DNA from: Tunturiibacter empetritectus
GTDB lineage: Bacteria; Acidobacteriota; Terriglobia; Terriglobales; Acidobacteriaceae
Length of the DNA: 64,000 nt
Assembly: GCF_014201375.1 (NCBI RefSeq)
Contig: NZ_JACHDZ010000001.1
Span: 1,281,206-1,345,205 of the forward strand
Direction: 5' to 3'
The notes below the pieces were generated by a model that ran no database searches, was not told the DNA's origin, and saw only the letters and a program-made list of their open reading frames with translations. The translations under genes were made by a program, and so were the position numbers. Shown here piece by piece: positions 35,317-44,020 of this stretch. Within the stretch, counting starts at the first letter, position 1. The number at the start of each line of letters is the position of its first letter.

Positions 35317-36963
35317 TCACAGTGTTGCCAGATACTGGTGCACAAACTGAATTGCGATCGAACCTTCGCCGACCGCCGAGGCGCATCGTTTGACCGAGTT
35401 GAATCGTACATCGCCTGCGACAAAGATGCCGGGAACGCTCGTCTCCAGCAGATACGGGTCGCGCTCCAGCTTCCACGACTTGGGCGACTGCGCCTTCAAA
35501 TCCGGACCGGCCAAGATGAATCCCTTGCTGTCTCGACAAAGCTCCTCCGGCATCCAGTCCGTCTTCGGCGCCGCGCCGATAAAGATAAACAGGGAACTGG
35601 CCTGTCGAGCCTCTTCGCCGCGAGGTGTCTTCAGAGTCAGACACTCCAGGTGACCCTCGCCCCCCATCGCAATCACCTCCGTGCCGGTCTCGACCGTGAT
35701 GTTCGGAGTCGCCTCAATCTGGTCGATCAGGTACTTCGACATGCTGCTCTCAAGCGACTTCCCGCGGACCAGCATGTGAACATGATCGGCATAACGAGAG
35801 AAATGCATAGCAGCCTGTCCGGCCGAGTTTGCCCCGCCAACAATGTAAACCGCCTCTTCCTTGCACGACATCGCCTCGGTCAACGCCGCGCCGTAGTAGA
35901 CACCCGCTCCGCTCAGCTTGTCGGCCCCCGGCACATCCAGCTTGCAGTAGTCGACCCCCGTAGCCAGCAGGCACACATGGCAGGTCACCTCCTGCCCATC
36001 GGCCATCGTCAGAATGCGGTACTGATTCTCCGAACGGATGCAGTTGACCTTTTGCGTAAGGAACTCCGCTCCCAGCCGATTCGCCTGCAAGAACGCTCGC
36101 TTGGCCAGTTCCTCACCGCTGAGTCCCTCCGGAAAGCCCAGGTAGTTCTCGATCTTCGAGCTCGAACCCGCCTGCCCGCCAGGAGCCGCCGCCTCGATCA
36201 CCAGCGTACGCAGCCCCTCGGAGGCCCCATACACGCCAGCCGCAAGCCCCGCAGGCCCCGCACCTACTACCACCACGTCGTAGAACTCCTGTTGCGCCTG
36301 CGTCCGAAGCCCGACCTTATTGGCCATCTCCGTCGAAGTCGGCTGCACCAGCGCAGTCCCGTCACCAAACAGGATGACCGGCAGCTTTGCGTCGTCGATC
36401 CCCTTCTCCTTCAGCAGAGCCAGCGCATCCGGATTCGCCTCCGGGTTCAACCACTGGTACGGAATGCGGTTTCGCGAAAGAAAGTCGCGTACCGCATGGT
36501 CCAAGGCTGACCAGCGCACTCCCACCACCCGGATCCCCTCAAACGGAGGCTTGTACCCCTCCTTCCAGCTCCCCAGCAGGTCGTCCAGCACCGGATAAAG
36601 CTTCTCCTCCGGCGGATCCCAGGGTTTATTCAGGTAGTAGTGAATCTTGGCCGAATTGATGGCCCGAATCGCCGCTTCCGTATCGGCATACGCGGTCAGC
36701 AGAACGCGTTTTGCATTCGGATAGATACACATGGCCTGCTGAAGAAAATCAACCCCAGTCATCCCAGGCATACGCTGGTCGGAGAGGAACAGCGCAACAG
36801 TGTCTTTTCTTTCTTTGAGTTGGTGGCAGATATCCAGGGCAGCAGCGCCGGAGGCAGCACGGACGATGCGGTAGTCCTGGCCGTAGTGTCGGCGCAGATC
36901 CTGGACCACCGCTTCCAGAACGCTGGTGTCGTCATCGATAGCTAGCAAAATTGGCTTAGGCAT
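35317..36963 (-). CDS. Receiver / thioredoxin-like / TrxR-like flavoprotein fusion
   Basis: 548 residues. (1) Receiver, 1-120, with an intact site: Asp10-12, phospho-Asp62 (LFLSDQRMPGMTG), LLTAY and the Lys of LNKPW. (2) A glutaredoxin-like module, about 140-210, without a CxxC. (3) A thioredoxin-reductase-like flavoprotein, about 228-548: FAD motif VVVVGAGPAGLAAGVYGA, GGQAGSSSKIENYLGFP, second dinucleotide site VYIVGGANSAGQAA, and FVAGDVR at the end. The usual redox-active CxxC is replaced (VYYGAALTEA), so it is not a classical thioredoxin reductase. Operon with the cNMP-domain kinase. Confidence 0.9.
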   Translation of the reverse strand: MPKPILLAIDDDTSVLEAVVQDLRRHYGQDYRIVRAASGAAALDICHQLKERKDTVALFLSDQRMPGMTGVDFLQQAMCIYPNAKRVLLTAYADTEAAIRAINSAKIHYYLNKPWDPPEEKLYPVLDDLLGSWKEGYKPPFEGIRVVGVRWSALDHAVRDFLSRNRIPYQWLNPEANPDALALLKEKGIDDAKLPVILFGDGTALVQPTSTEMANKVGLRTQAQQEFYDVVVVGAGPAGLAAGVYGASEGLRTLVIEAAAPGGQAGSSSKIENYLGFPEGLSGEELAKRAFLQANRLGAEFLTQKVNCIRSENQYRILTMADGQEVTCHVCLLATGVDYCKLDVPGADKLSGAGVYYGAALTEAMSCKEEAVYIVGGANSAGQAAMHFSRYADHVHMLVRGKSLESSMSKYLIDQIEATPNITVETGTEVIAMGGEGHLECLTLKTPRGEEARQASSLFIFIGAAPKTDWMPEELCRDSKGFILAGPDLKAQSPKSWKLERDPYLLETSVPGIFVAGDVRFNSVKRCASAVGEGSIAIQFVHQYLATL

Positions 36964-37202
36964 ATCCCTTTATACTGCGTTGATGAGGTTAGAGACACCC
37001 CACGTACAATTCGATTAGATCGAAGGCCGTAAGTTTCAGAAAGTTAGGCCCCGGACCGACCCTGTTTCTGCCTCTAAAGTGCCATCGACAGCCCAAGTTG
37101 TCCGAATTGTAGACATTGCCTCCTACCCGCTGCAATCCACCGATAAGGGAATAGCCAGAGGGATTGCGGGTCGTTTGCGCCCGGCAGGAGACCACCACAC
37201 CT

Positions 37203-37859
37203 ATGAACCGAATTATTCTCGCTGACAACCAGGCCATCTTCCGCGCAGGCGCAGCCAGAATGCTGTCGCTCGAAGAAGACATGCGGATCGTCGCCCAGTG
37301 TGAGGACGCGCCGAAGCTCCTGGTCGCAATCGACGGGCTGCGCGGCTCGATCGTCCTTCTCTCCTCCAGCCTGCGTGTCGAACTGAAAGATCTTCTCGCC
37401 CGCACCCAGGCCGTCGGCAGCCGCACCGTTCTGGTAGCCGAGAACTCGGAGCTTGTCCCGGAAGAGATCGCCACGCTCTTCGACGGAATCCTCCATCGCA
37501 ACGTCGCTGGCAGCGTGCTGGTCGACTGTATTCGCCGCGTCGCTCGCGGCCAGCGCTTTGTGCAGCGGGCCAACGTCACCACCATGCAAAACTCCGACAG
37601 CGTCGGCGCCCGCGTCCGTGACCGACTGACCCCGAAAGAGATGCAAATCGTTGCACTGATCGTTCAGGGCTGCAAGAACAAAGACATCGCCCAGCAGCTC
37701 GGCACCAAAGAGCAGGTAATAAAAAATTATCTCCGCAGCATCTACGACAAGTCAGGCGTCTCCGACCGTCTGGAGCTGGCTCTCTTCACCATCCACCACC
37801 GCGTCCTGGCCGAAGCCGCAGCCAAAGCCGGACACCTCATCCAGATGAAGTCCGCCTGA
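37203..37859 (+). CDS. LuxR-type regulator with degenerate receiver
   Basis: 218 residues from MNRIILADN. The receiver-like domain (about 1-120) has Ser54 where phospho-Asp is expected (IVLLSSSL), only one acid in the N-terminal pocket (LADN), and no Lys at the usual site. The C-terminal HTH (about 140-200) is normal: LTPKEMQIVALIVQGCKNKDIAQQLGTKEQVIKNYL. Probably a DNA-binding regulator controlled by something other than Asp phosphorylation. It is divergent from the receiver/flavoprotein gene, and paralogous to the regulator at 47152. Confidence 0.85.
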   Translation: MNRIILADNQAIFRAGAARMLSLEEDMRIVAQCEDAPKLLVAIDGLRGSIVLLSSSLRVELKDLLARTQAVGSRTVLVAENSELVPEEIATLFDGILHRNVAGSVLVDCIRRVARGQRFVQRANVTTMQNSDSVGARVRDRLTPKEMQIVALIVQGCKNKDIAQQLGTKEQVIKNYLRSIYDKSGVSDRLELALFTIHHRVLAEAAAKAGHLIQMKSA

Positions 37860-37916
37860 CAGCCGCAGGATAATCAGCAGAACAGCGTCAAGTTGCAGCA
37901 GTAGGCTCTGCAAAGC

Positions 37917-38345
37917 CTAATTGCCTTTTTCTTGTCCTTCAATTCGTTTTTTGAACTCATCAATATCTAGGCGCGTTTGACTATGAAACGGCGTGTCCTT
38001 AGATACAGACCAGAGTTCATTATTAGCTTGGTCGCGTACAGAGAAAACCACGGGGGTAGGTGATATGTCTATATCATTGCCTGGTGGGGTGGGTCTGCCA
38101 TTGGTGTTTGCTGTGAACCGAAGGACCAAATCGGCGTCCTTTGCGTCCTTCAAGATTTTGAATCGCCCCCACTTACTTAATGCATCGTAGGCACGGTCTG
38201 TAATCTCTGAGTGGCCCGTTTGATTGTCAATGTACACGGTTTTTGCAGCTATCACGCTGGCCGGGAGCGGAGGACGTTTGTCCTTCGCATGAATCGGGGG
38301 CACGACGAGAACGAGGGCAAGGGCTACTGTGCTTGCTGCTTTCAT
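37917..38345 (-). CDS. Exported protein of unknown function
   Basis: 142 residues from MKAASTVALALVLVVPPIHAKD, a clear signal peptide. The ribosome site aaggag, 7 bases before the ATG at 38345, sets the start. The mature part begins with a strand-like segment (KTVYIDNQTG) and 'ALSKWGRFKILKDAKDADLVLRF', a pattern of small periplasmic proteins common in acidobacteria. Function unknown. Confidence 0.75.
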   Translation of the reverse strand: MKAASTVALALVLVVPPIHAKDKRPPLPASVIAAKTVYIDNQTGHSEITDRAYDALSKWGRFKILKDAKDADLVLRFTANTNGRPTPPGNDIDISPTPVVFSVRDQANNELWSVSKDTPFHSQTRLDIDEFKKRIEGQEKGN

Positions 38346-38562
38346 GCGATCTCTCCTTAGAGAACTATAATCCACAGATTTGTGCAGCACACTCACTGCA
38401 ACCATATAACAGGCGATATCACTGGGGCCCGCCATGACCAAGGCACAGATACCAGACTCGATTCCGTACACCGCGCCACAGTGCGGACAGCGGGAGTAGT
38501 CGCGGTCTAACCGGACGTGGTCTCGTGGGTGGATTTCCTTCTCACAGGTCCGAGGCCCGTCT

Positions 38563-40203
38563 TTACATCCCCATCTGATCCGCCTGCTTCTCTTCCGCCG
38601 TACTAGCATGCCCAATCTTTTCCGCGATGCTTTTGGCCTGGGTAAACAGCAGCAGATAGTCCGGACCGCCCGCCTTCGAGTCAGTCCCGCTCATATTGAA
38701 CCCACCGAACGGATGTGCCCCCACCATCGCGCCGGTGCACTTCCGGTTGAAGTACAAATTGCCAACGTGGAACTCCTCCCGCGCCCGATCCAGCTTCTCC
38801 CGCGAACCCGTATAAATCGCCCCGGTAAGCCCATACTCCGTGTTGTTCGCAATCGCCAACGCGTCATCAAAATTCTTTGACTTGATGACCGCCAGCACCG
38901 GCCCAAAGATCTCTTCAAGCGCAATCCGCGCCGTCGGAGCCACATCCGCAATCACCGTCGGAGCGATGTAATACCCACCTCCCGGCGTCTCAATCGCGTG
39001 ACCACCGTTCAGCACAGTACCTTCCTTCTTGCCGATCTCAATGTAATCGAGCGTCTTGCGGTACGACTTCTCACTGATTACCGGCCCGGTATAAACATTC
39101 TCTGCCGGATCGCCCGTCTTGATCTTCGCCACCTTCTCCTGCAGCCGATCGCAGAACACGTCGTAGATATCCGCCGCAACAATCGCCCGCGAACAAGCCG
39201 AGCACTTCTGCCCATTGAACCCGAACGCACTCGCCACCACGCCATCCACCGCAGCCTCCAGATCGCAGTCCGACTCAACGATGATCGAGTCCTTCCCGCC
39301 CATCTCCAGAATCGTCCGCTTGATGAACCGCTGTCCCGGCTGTGTCTTCGCCGCGCTCTCATGAATCTCCAGCCCCACCGCCTTCGACCCCGTAAACGCA
39401 ATGAACCGGGTCTGCGGATGCGCAACAACCTCGCTGCCAAACTCCGGCCCTTCGCCGGGGCAAAGGTTCACAACACCATCCGGCAGCCCAACCTCTTCCA
39501 GCAACTCAAAAAACTTCGCAGCAATCGTCGGAGCATCCACCGAAGGCTTCAAGATCACCGTATTTCCGGTCACAATCGAAGCCGCCGTCATCCCCGCCAT
39601 AATCGCGAAGGGGAAGTTCCAAGGCGGAATCACCGCGCCCACACCCAGCGGAACATACCTCAACTGGTTGCGCTCCCCGGGAAACTGAATCGGCGTCTTC
39701 GCCTCACTCAGCCGCAGCGCCTCGCGCCCATAGAACTCCAGAAAGTCGATCGTCTCGCCCACATCCGCGTCGGCCTCGCCCCAGTTCTTGCCCACCTCGA
39801 ACGTCAGCCACGCGCAAAACTCAAAGCTCCGCTCACGAATCAGCTCCGCCGCACGAAACAGCAGGGCAGAACGCTCCGCCACCGGCACCTTGCTCCAACT
39901 CAAAAACGCCGTCTGCGCCGCCTTCATCGCGCCTTCCACATGCTCGGCAGCGGCGCGTTGATGGATCCCGATCACCTCCGCCGGCCGTGCCGGGTTTTTC
40001 GAGACGATCTTCCCCTCAGTCTTCAAGCGCTTTCCGCCGATCACGATGTCATACTCGCGGCCAAGCTCGCTCTCGACCCGGGTCAGCGCCTCCTGCATCC
40101 TGCGCTTGTTCTCAGCCGTCGAAAAGTCGACAAACGGCTCGTTGGAAAATGCTGTCTTCGGCAAAGTCGCCGGGGCGGAGTGCGTGAGATTCATAGTAGC
40201 CAT
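38563..40203 (-). CDS. pruA: L-glutamate gamma-semialdehyde (P5C) dehydrogenase
   Basis: 546-residue aldehyde dehydrogenase, the stand-alone RocA/PruA type. Blocks: GVGAVIPPWNFPFAIMAGMTAA, FTGSKAVGL, LEMGGKDSIIVESD (catalytic Glu) and FGFNGQKCSACSRAIV (catalytic Cys). It oxidises glutamate semialdehyde from proline or ornithine breakdown to glutamate. No proline dehydrogenase gene is next to it. Two Met codons (40203 and 40194) could start it. Confidence 0.93.
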   Translation of the reverse strand: MATMNLTHSAPATLPKTAFSNEPFVDFSTAENKRRMQEALTRVESELGREYDIVIGGKRLKTEGKIVSKNPARPAEVIGIHQRAAAEHVEGAMKAAQTAFLSWSKVPVAERSALLFRAAELIRERSFEFCAWLTFEVGKNWGEADADVGETIDFLEFYGREALRLSEAKTPIQFPGERNQLRYVPLGVGAVIPPWNFPFAIMAGMTAASIVTGNTVILKPSVDAPTIAAKFFELLEEVGLPDGVVNLCPGEGPEFGSEVVAHPQTRFIAFTGSKAVGLEIHESAAKTQPGQRFIKRTILEMGGKDSIIVESDCDLEAAVDGVVASAFGFNGQKCSACSRAIVAADIYDVFCDRLQEKVAKIKTGDPAENVYTGPVISEKSYRKTLDYIEIGKKEGTVLNGGHAIETPGGGYYIAPTVIADVAPTARIALEEIFGPVLAVIKSKNFDDALAIANNTEYGLTGAIYTGSREKLDRAREEFHVGNLYFNRKCTGAMVGAHPFGGFNMSGTDSKAGGPDYLLLFTQAKSIAEKIGHASTAEEKQADQMGM

Positions 40204-40338
40204 AGCGCGTCGATTCTAGCGCGAGTCGTACTCCCTCGTCGCTTGTGAGATAGGGATAATCACAGTGCGTCCCTTATTGGATGCACTGCACAAAGAGTTC
40301 GATGGAGTGCCAGCTTCGGGGCAACCGCCCAAAACCAG

Positions 40339-43300
40339 CTAAGCCCCCTCCGTAAGCTTCTCCGTCGCCTTCGACATCTGTGCCGTCCGTTCCAGCTTGT
40401 CCCAGTTGAACGGCTTGCCGTCGATCGCGCGCTTGACCGTCTTGAACAGCACCACCGAAAACAGCTGCCGATAGGTAAACCGCTGAATCCAGATGTGGAA
40501 CAGCAGCCAGCCATCGCCCTTGCTCGCGGGATGCTTTCGTTCCAGCGCAAACGCCAGCGCCGAAGCCGCGAAATCGATCACCAGAAACGCAGCAAAGAAG
40601 GCCAGCAGCTTGTAGAAGCTGTCCGTCGAGGCCGTCTCCGGATGAAAGTGTTTATCGATGATGTAGTGAAAGACTCCAACCAAAAACATCAGGTCAATCA
40701 GCGGCGACACCAGCGGCAGAATAATCTGGAAGATCAGAATATTCGGCAGGGCAAACAACCCCATCGCCCGGTGTTTGCTGATCGCGCCCTTATGTTTATA
40801 GATCGCCTGCAAGATCCCGAACGACCACCTGAACCTCTGCCGCGTCAACCCATCCGCATCCACGGGAGCCTCAGTAAACGCCAGCGCCCGGTCCTCATAA
40901 ATAACGCAGTATCCCTGCTCCAGCAGGTTCATCGTCAGGTCGGCGTCCTCGGCCACCGTGTTCGAATGATACCCGCCCCCAGCCTTTACCGGAGCCGTCC
41001 GCCACGCCCCAATCGCCCCTGGAACCACCATCACGACATCGAACAGATCCAGCGCACGCCGCTCAAAGTTCTGGCTCGTGATGTACTCCAGCGCCTGCCA
41101 CCGAGTCCAAAGATTCACCCGGTTGCCGACCTTCGCATTGCCCGCCACCGCCCCGATCTTCGGATTCGCAAAGTGCGGCACCAGCCTCGCAATCGCATCA
41201 TGCGCAATCACTCCATCCGCATCGATCCCGACGTAAATCTCCTCGTCGAGCCGCTCCAGCGCGTAGTTCAGCGCATCCGCCTTGCCCCCGTTCGGCTTGC
41301 TCATCACTGTCAGCCGCCCCGAGGCGATATCCGCAGGATATGCATCACGCGCAACATCAAACGTGTTGTCTTTCGATCCGTCGTCGATGACGATGATGCG
41401 AATATTCTTGTAAGTCGACATCATCACCGAGCGAATCGTCCGAACGATCACCTTCTCTTCGTTGTACGCTGGAATCAACACCGCAACCCTCGGCTGATAC
41501 TCCGGCGTCGCAAAGTTCTTCCTCTTCCGGAAACGGTCGATGATCGCACACACCCCGATGATGATTAACCGCGCGCTCATCAGAACATCGCCGACAAAAA
41601 ACACACCCACGACCAGGTAGTGCAGGAAGCTGTAGAAGAAGAACGTCAGCGAATCGGCGCGAGCCTGCCAGCGCTGGCGCGGCGTCAGCTCCGGCATCAC
41701 CTCAGCGCGCGTCTTGCCCACCAGCTCCGACACCGGAACGATCTCATACCCCTTCGCCTTCAACGCTTCGATCAACACCGGCAGCGCCGCAATCGTAGCC
41801 GAGCGATCGCCTCCTCCATCGTGCAGCAGAATCACCGAGCCGCGATTCCACGGCCTCGTCTTCATGTCCTCAATCTGTTGAAAGACGCTGTCGGTAATCT
41901 CCTGCGGAGACTTGCGCGGATGCTCATCCCAATCGTTCGTATCGATCTTGTTGCCGACGATCACATAGCCAAGCCCCTGAATCTTCTCCACCGGCGCAGC
42001 CTGGTCGTTCGTATCCGGTTCCTGGTCGATCGAGTACGGCGGCCTGAAGTAAAGCGGCTGAACCCCAAGCTTCGAAGCGAACAACCGCTCCGTCAGGTTC
42101 AACTCCAGATCCACCTGCCGGTTTGAGATTTCGCTGATGTCCGGATGCGACCACGTATGATTTCCGATCTCGTGGCCCTCGCGAAACACCCGCTGCATCA
42201 CGCCGACGTAGTCCTCGGCCACCTCGCCGATCATGAAGAACGTACCCTTCACGTTGTACTTCTTCAGGATGTCCAGAATCTTCGGCGTCCACTCCGGATC
42301 AGGGCCGTCATCGAAACTCAGCGCAACTTTCTTGTCGTTATAGCCATACTGCTCGACCGTATACGAGAGCGGATACGACGACATCGACTCCTGTGTCACC
42401 ATCCGGTACTCCAGCGGCACCGTGTCGTCATCGTCCAACGTCACCACGCGATTGCCCGACTGGGGTTTGCGCGTCACGCGAAGAATGTCGCCCTGACCCT
42501 CCGTATCGACGTCGTACCCAGGCTCAACCTGCGCCAACTCCTTCACCGGGTCGACCTGCATCGGATGATCCCAGATCTTCCACATCGAATTATCTTCCGA
42601 CCCCAGCCGCCACAGCGCGTATGTCTGAATTCCCAGCGCCCGCGCCGCCCGCATCTGGTTCAGGATCGTGACCGAGTCGAGAAACCACACCTGATGACGA
42701 ACCTGGGCGTCCTCATCGTCGTACGCAAAGTGCACGTTCATCGAGTCGTCGTCGAGATCGATCTGTGATTCCGAGTCCGACGCCGCCTGCCACGCATCCT
42801 GCGTCGAAAGATCATGCGCCGACAGGACCTTTTCAGCAGCAGGCTGCTTCTTCGCGTGCGCCTTCCTGGCCCCCGGTTTGCCCACAGGCTCCGGTGGCGG
42901 CAGCGCCGTCGTCCAGTCATAGCCGTAGTTGCCCAGCGCACAGATAATCTTGTCCTTCGGAACCGTCTTCAGCACGTTCTTCAGGTTATCGACGAACCAG
43001 TCCTGCGAGGCGATCGGTCCCGGCTCGCTGTCGGTCTGGTGCTCGTCGTAGTTCATCAGCAGCAGACCATCCGAGTGGTCCGCCATGAACTTCAGATCCC
43101 AGTCATCGTCGCCCACCGGCGTGTTCACATACAATCGCAGATTACGCGGATGAAAGTCGGCGTACAGCGCCGCAATCAAAGCCCTGAAGCCGGGCTGCGC
43201 GTTCGTAGGAATCTCTTCGAAGTCGAGTGACAGCCCGCGATAGCTCGGGTTCCCCGCCAGAAAATTATGAATCTGTTGAACGAAAGAGGCCCGCGCCGTA

Positions 43301-43905
43301 TCGCTCGAAAGAAATCCGCCCACCTCCGGCGCCCATATTCCCCTCTTCGGATCGTAGTTATTCACCAGCGGAAAGATATCCAGGTTCACATGGTTGGCCG
43401 CCACCGTTCGCGCCACCTTGCCCTCGCGATCCACCTGGTGCACTCCCGTCTTGTCCGCCACCTCATACGCGCGATTGTCCTGCGTGTAAGAGACCACCTC
43501 GCCCGTCGTGTTGACCACATGCAGCCACTCCGGAAACAGCAGGTCCACCTGCGCAATGTGCTGCTTCAGCGAAGAATAGCTCGCCGGATCGTCCTCCACG
43601 TAGTACGCCGCGCGCAGACCTTCGCCCGAGTTCAACGGAACGTCTCCCGGCTTCACATCCGTCTTCCGGTGGGCCGATCGATGCAGCTTCTGCCCTGGTT
43701 TCAACTGCGGAGTCGTCTGGTTCGCCAGCGCCCGGTAGTTGCGCTTCTGCGCCTGCAGAAACAGCTCCGGCAGAGGCTTCATCCGCAGCAGTCCAATGAC
43801 GAAGATGGTCCCCAGCAAAAGTCCCAGCAGGGCGAGTACGTCAAAAATTCGGCGCAGCCGCTTCCAGCGCTTGCGTTGTGGATCGTAGAAGACTTGTCTA
43901 TTCAT
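40339..43905 (-). CDS. GH18-like / NodB deacetylase / GT2 trifunctional membrane protein
   Basis: 1188 residues. N-terminal helix (about 22-44); GH18-like domain about 75-440 with the DxE motif in GLSLDFEEIP; NodB polysaccharide deacetylase about 520-700 (VALSFDDGPDPEWT, HEIGNHTWSHPD, YFRPPYSID); helices about 760-790; GT2 synthase about 800-1040 (VLIPAYNEE, VIDDGSKDN, GIDADG, EDADLTM, RQRFRWSFG); C-terminal helices. It probably polymerises a GlcNAc-like sugar at the inner membrane while the outer domains deacetylate and trim the product, a one-chain analogue of the Pga logic. The substrate is inferred. Confidence 0.9.
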   Translation of the reverse strand: MNRQVFYDPQRKRWKRLRRIFDVLALLGLLLGTIFVIGLLRMKPLPELFLQAQKRNYRALANQTTPQLKPGQKLHRSAHRKTDVKPGDVPLNSGEGLRAAYYVEDDPASYSSLKQHIAQVDLLFPEWLHVVNTTGEVVSYTQDNRAYEVADKTGVHQVDREGKVARTVAANHVNLDIFPLVNNYDPKRGIWAPEVGGFLSSDTARASFVQQIHNFLAGNPSYRGLSLDFEEIPTNAQPGFRALIAALYADFHPRNLRLYVNTPVGDDDWDLKFMADHSDGLLLMNYDEHQTDSEPGPIASQDWFVDNLKNVLKTVPKDKIICALGNYGYDWTTALPPPEPVGKPGARKAHAKKQPAAEKVLSAHDLSTQDAWQAASDSESQIDLDDDSMNVHFAYDDEDAQVRHQVWFLDSVTILNQMRAARALGIQTYALWRLGSEDNSMWKIWDHPMQVDPVKELAQVEPGYDVDTEGQGDILRVTRKPQSGNRVVTLDDDDTVPLEYRMVTQESMSSYPLSYTVEQYGYNDKKVALSFDDGPDPEWTPKILDILKKYNVKGTFFMIGEVAEDYVGVMQRVFREGHEIGNHTWSHPDISEISNRQVDLELNLTERLFASKLGVQPLYFRPPYSIDQEPDTNDQAAPVEKIQGLGYVIVGNKIDTNDWDEHPRKSPQEITDSVFQQIEDMKTRPWNRGSVILLHDGGGDRSATIAALPVLIEALKAKGYEIVPVSELVGKTRAEVMPELTPRQRWQARADSLTFFFYSFLHYLVVGVFFVGDVLMSARLIIIGVCAIIDRFRKRKNFATPEYQPRVAVLIPAYNEEKVIVRTIRSVMMSTYKNIRIIVIDDGSKDNTFDVARDAYPADIASGRLTVMSKPNGGKADALNYALERLDEEIYVGIDADGVIAHDAIARLVPHFANPKIGAVAGNAKVGNRVNLWTRWQALEYITSQNFERRALDLFDVVMVVPGAIGAWRTAPVKAGGGYHSNTVAEDADLTMNLLEQGYCVIYEDRALAFTEAPVDADGLTRQRFRWSFGILQAIYKHKGAISKHRAMGLFALPNILIFQIILPLVSPLIDLMFLVGVFHYIIDKHFHPETASTDSFYKLLAFFAAFLVIDFAASALAFALERKHPASKGDGWLLFHIWIQRFTYRQLFSVVLFKTVKRAIDGKPFNWDKLERTAQMSKATEKLTEGA

Positions 43906-44020
43906 TGAGGAGTACTGGCGACTCTGCGCATGCGGCTATGTCCCATCGTATGCAGGCGAAACCCCCGAGTCAACGCATCCCGCGAGAACCTTCGCCCTCG
44001 AGCAGTATGATGCAAAAGAC

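Noticed and set aside
38346..38615. In-frame upstream extension of the exported protein with a CPHCGAVYG piece
   Set aside because: A good ribosome site and signal peptide define the start at 38345; the CxxC piece is suggestive of a zinc ribbon but has no start signal or second Cys pair.
38998..40248. 416-codon open frame opposite pruA
   Set aside because: Shadow frame with Arg/Leu/His bias and no recognisable domain.
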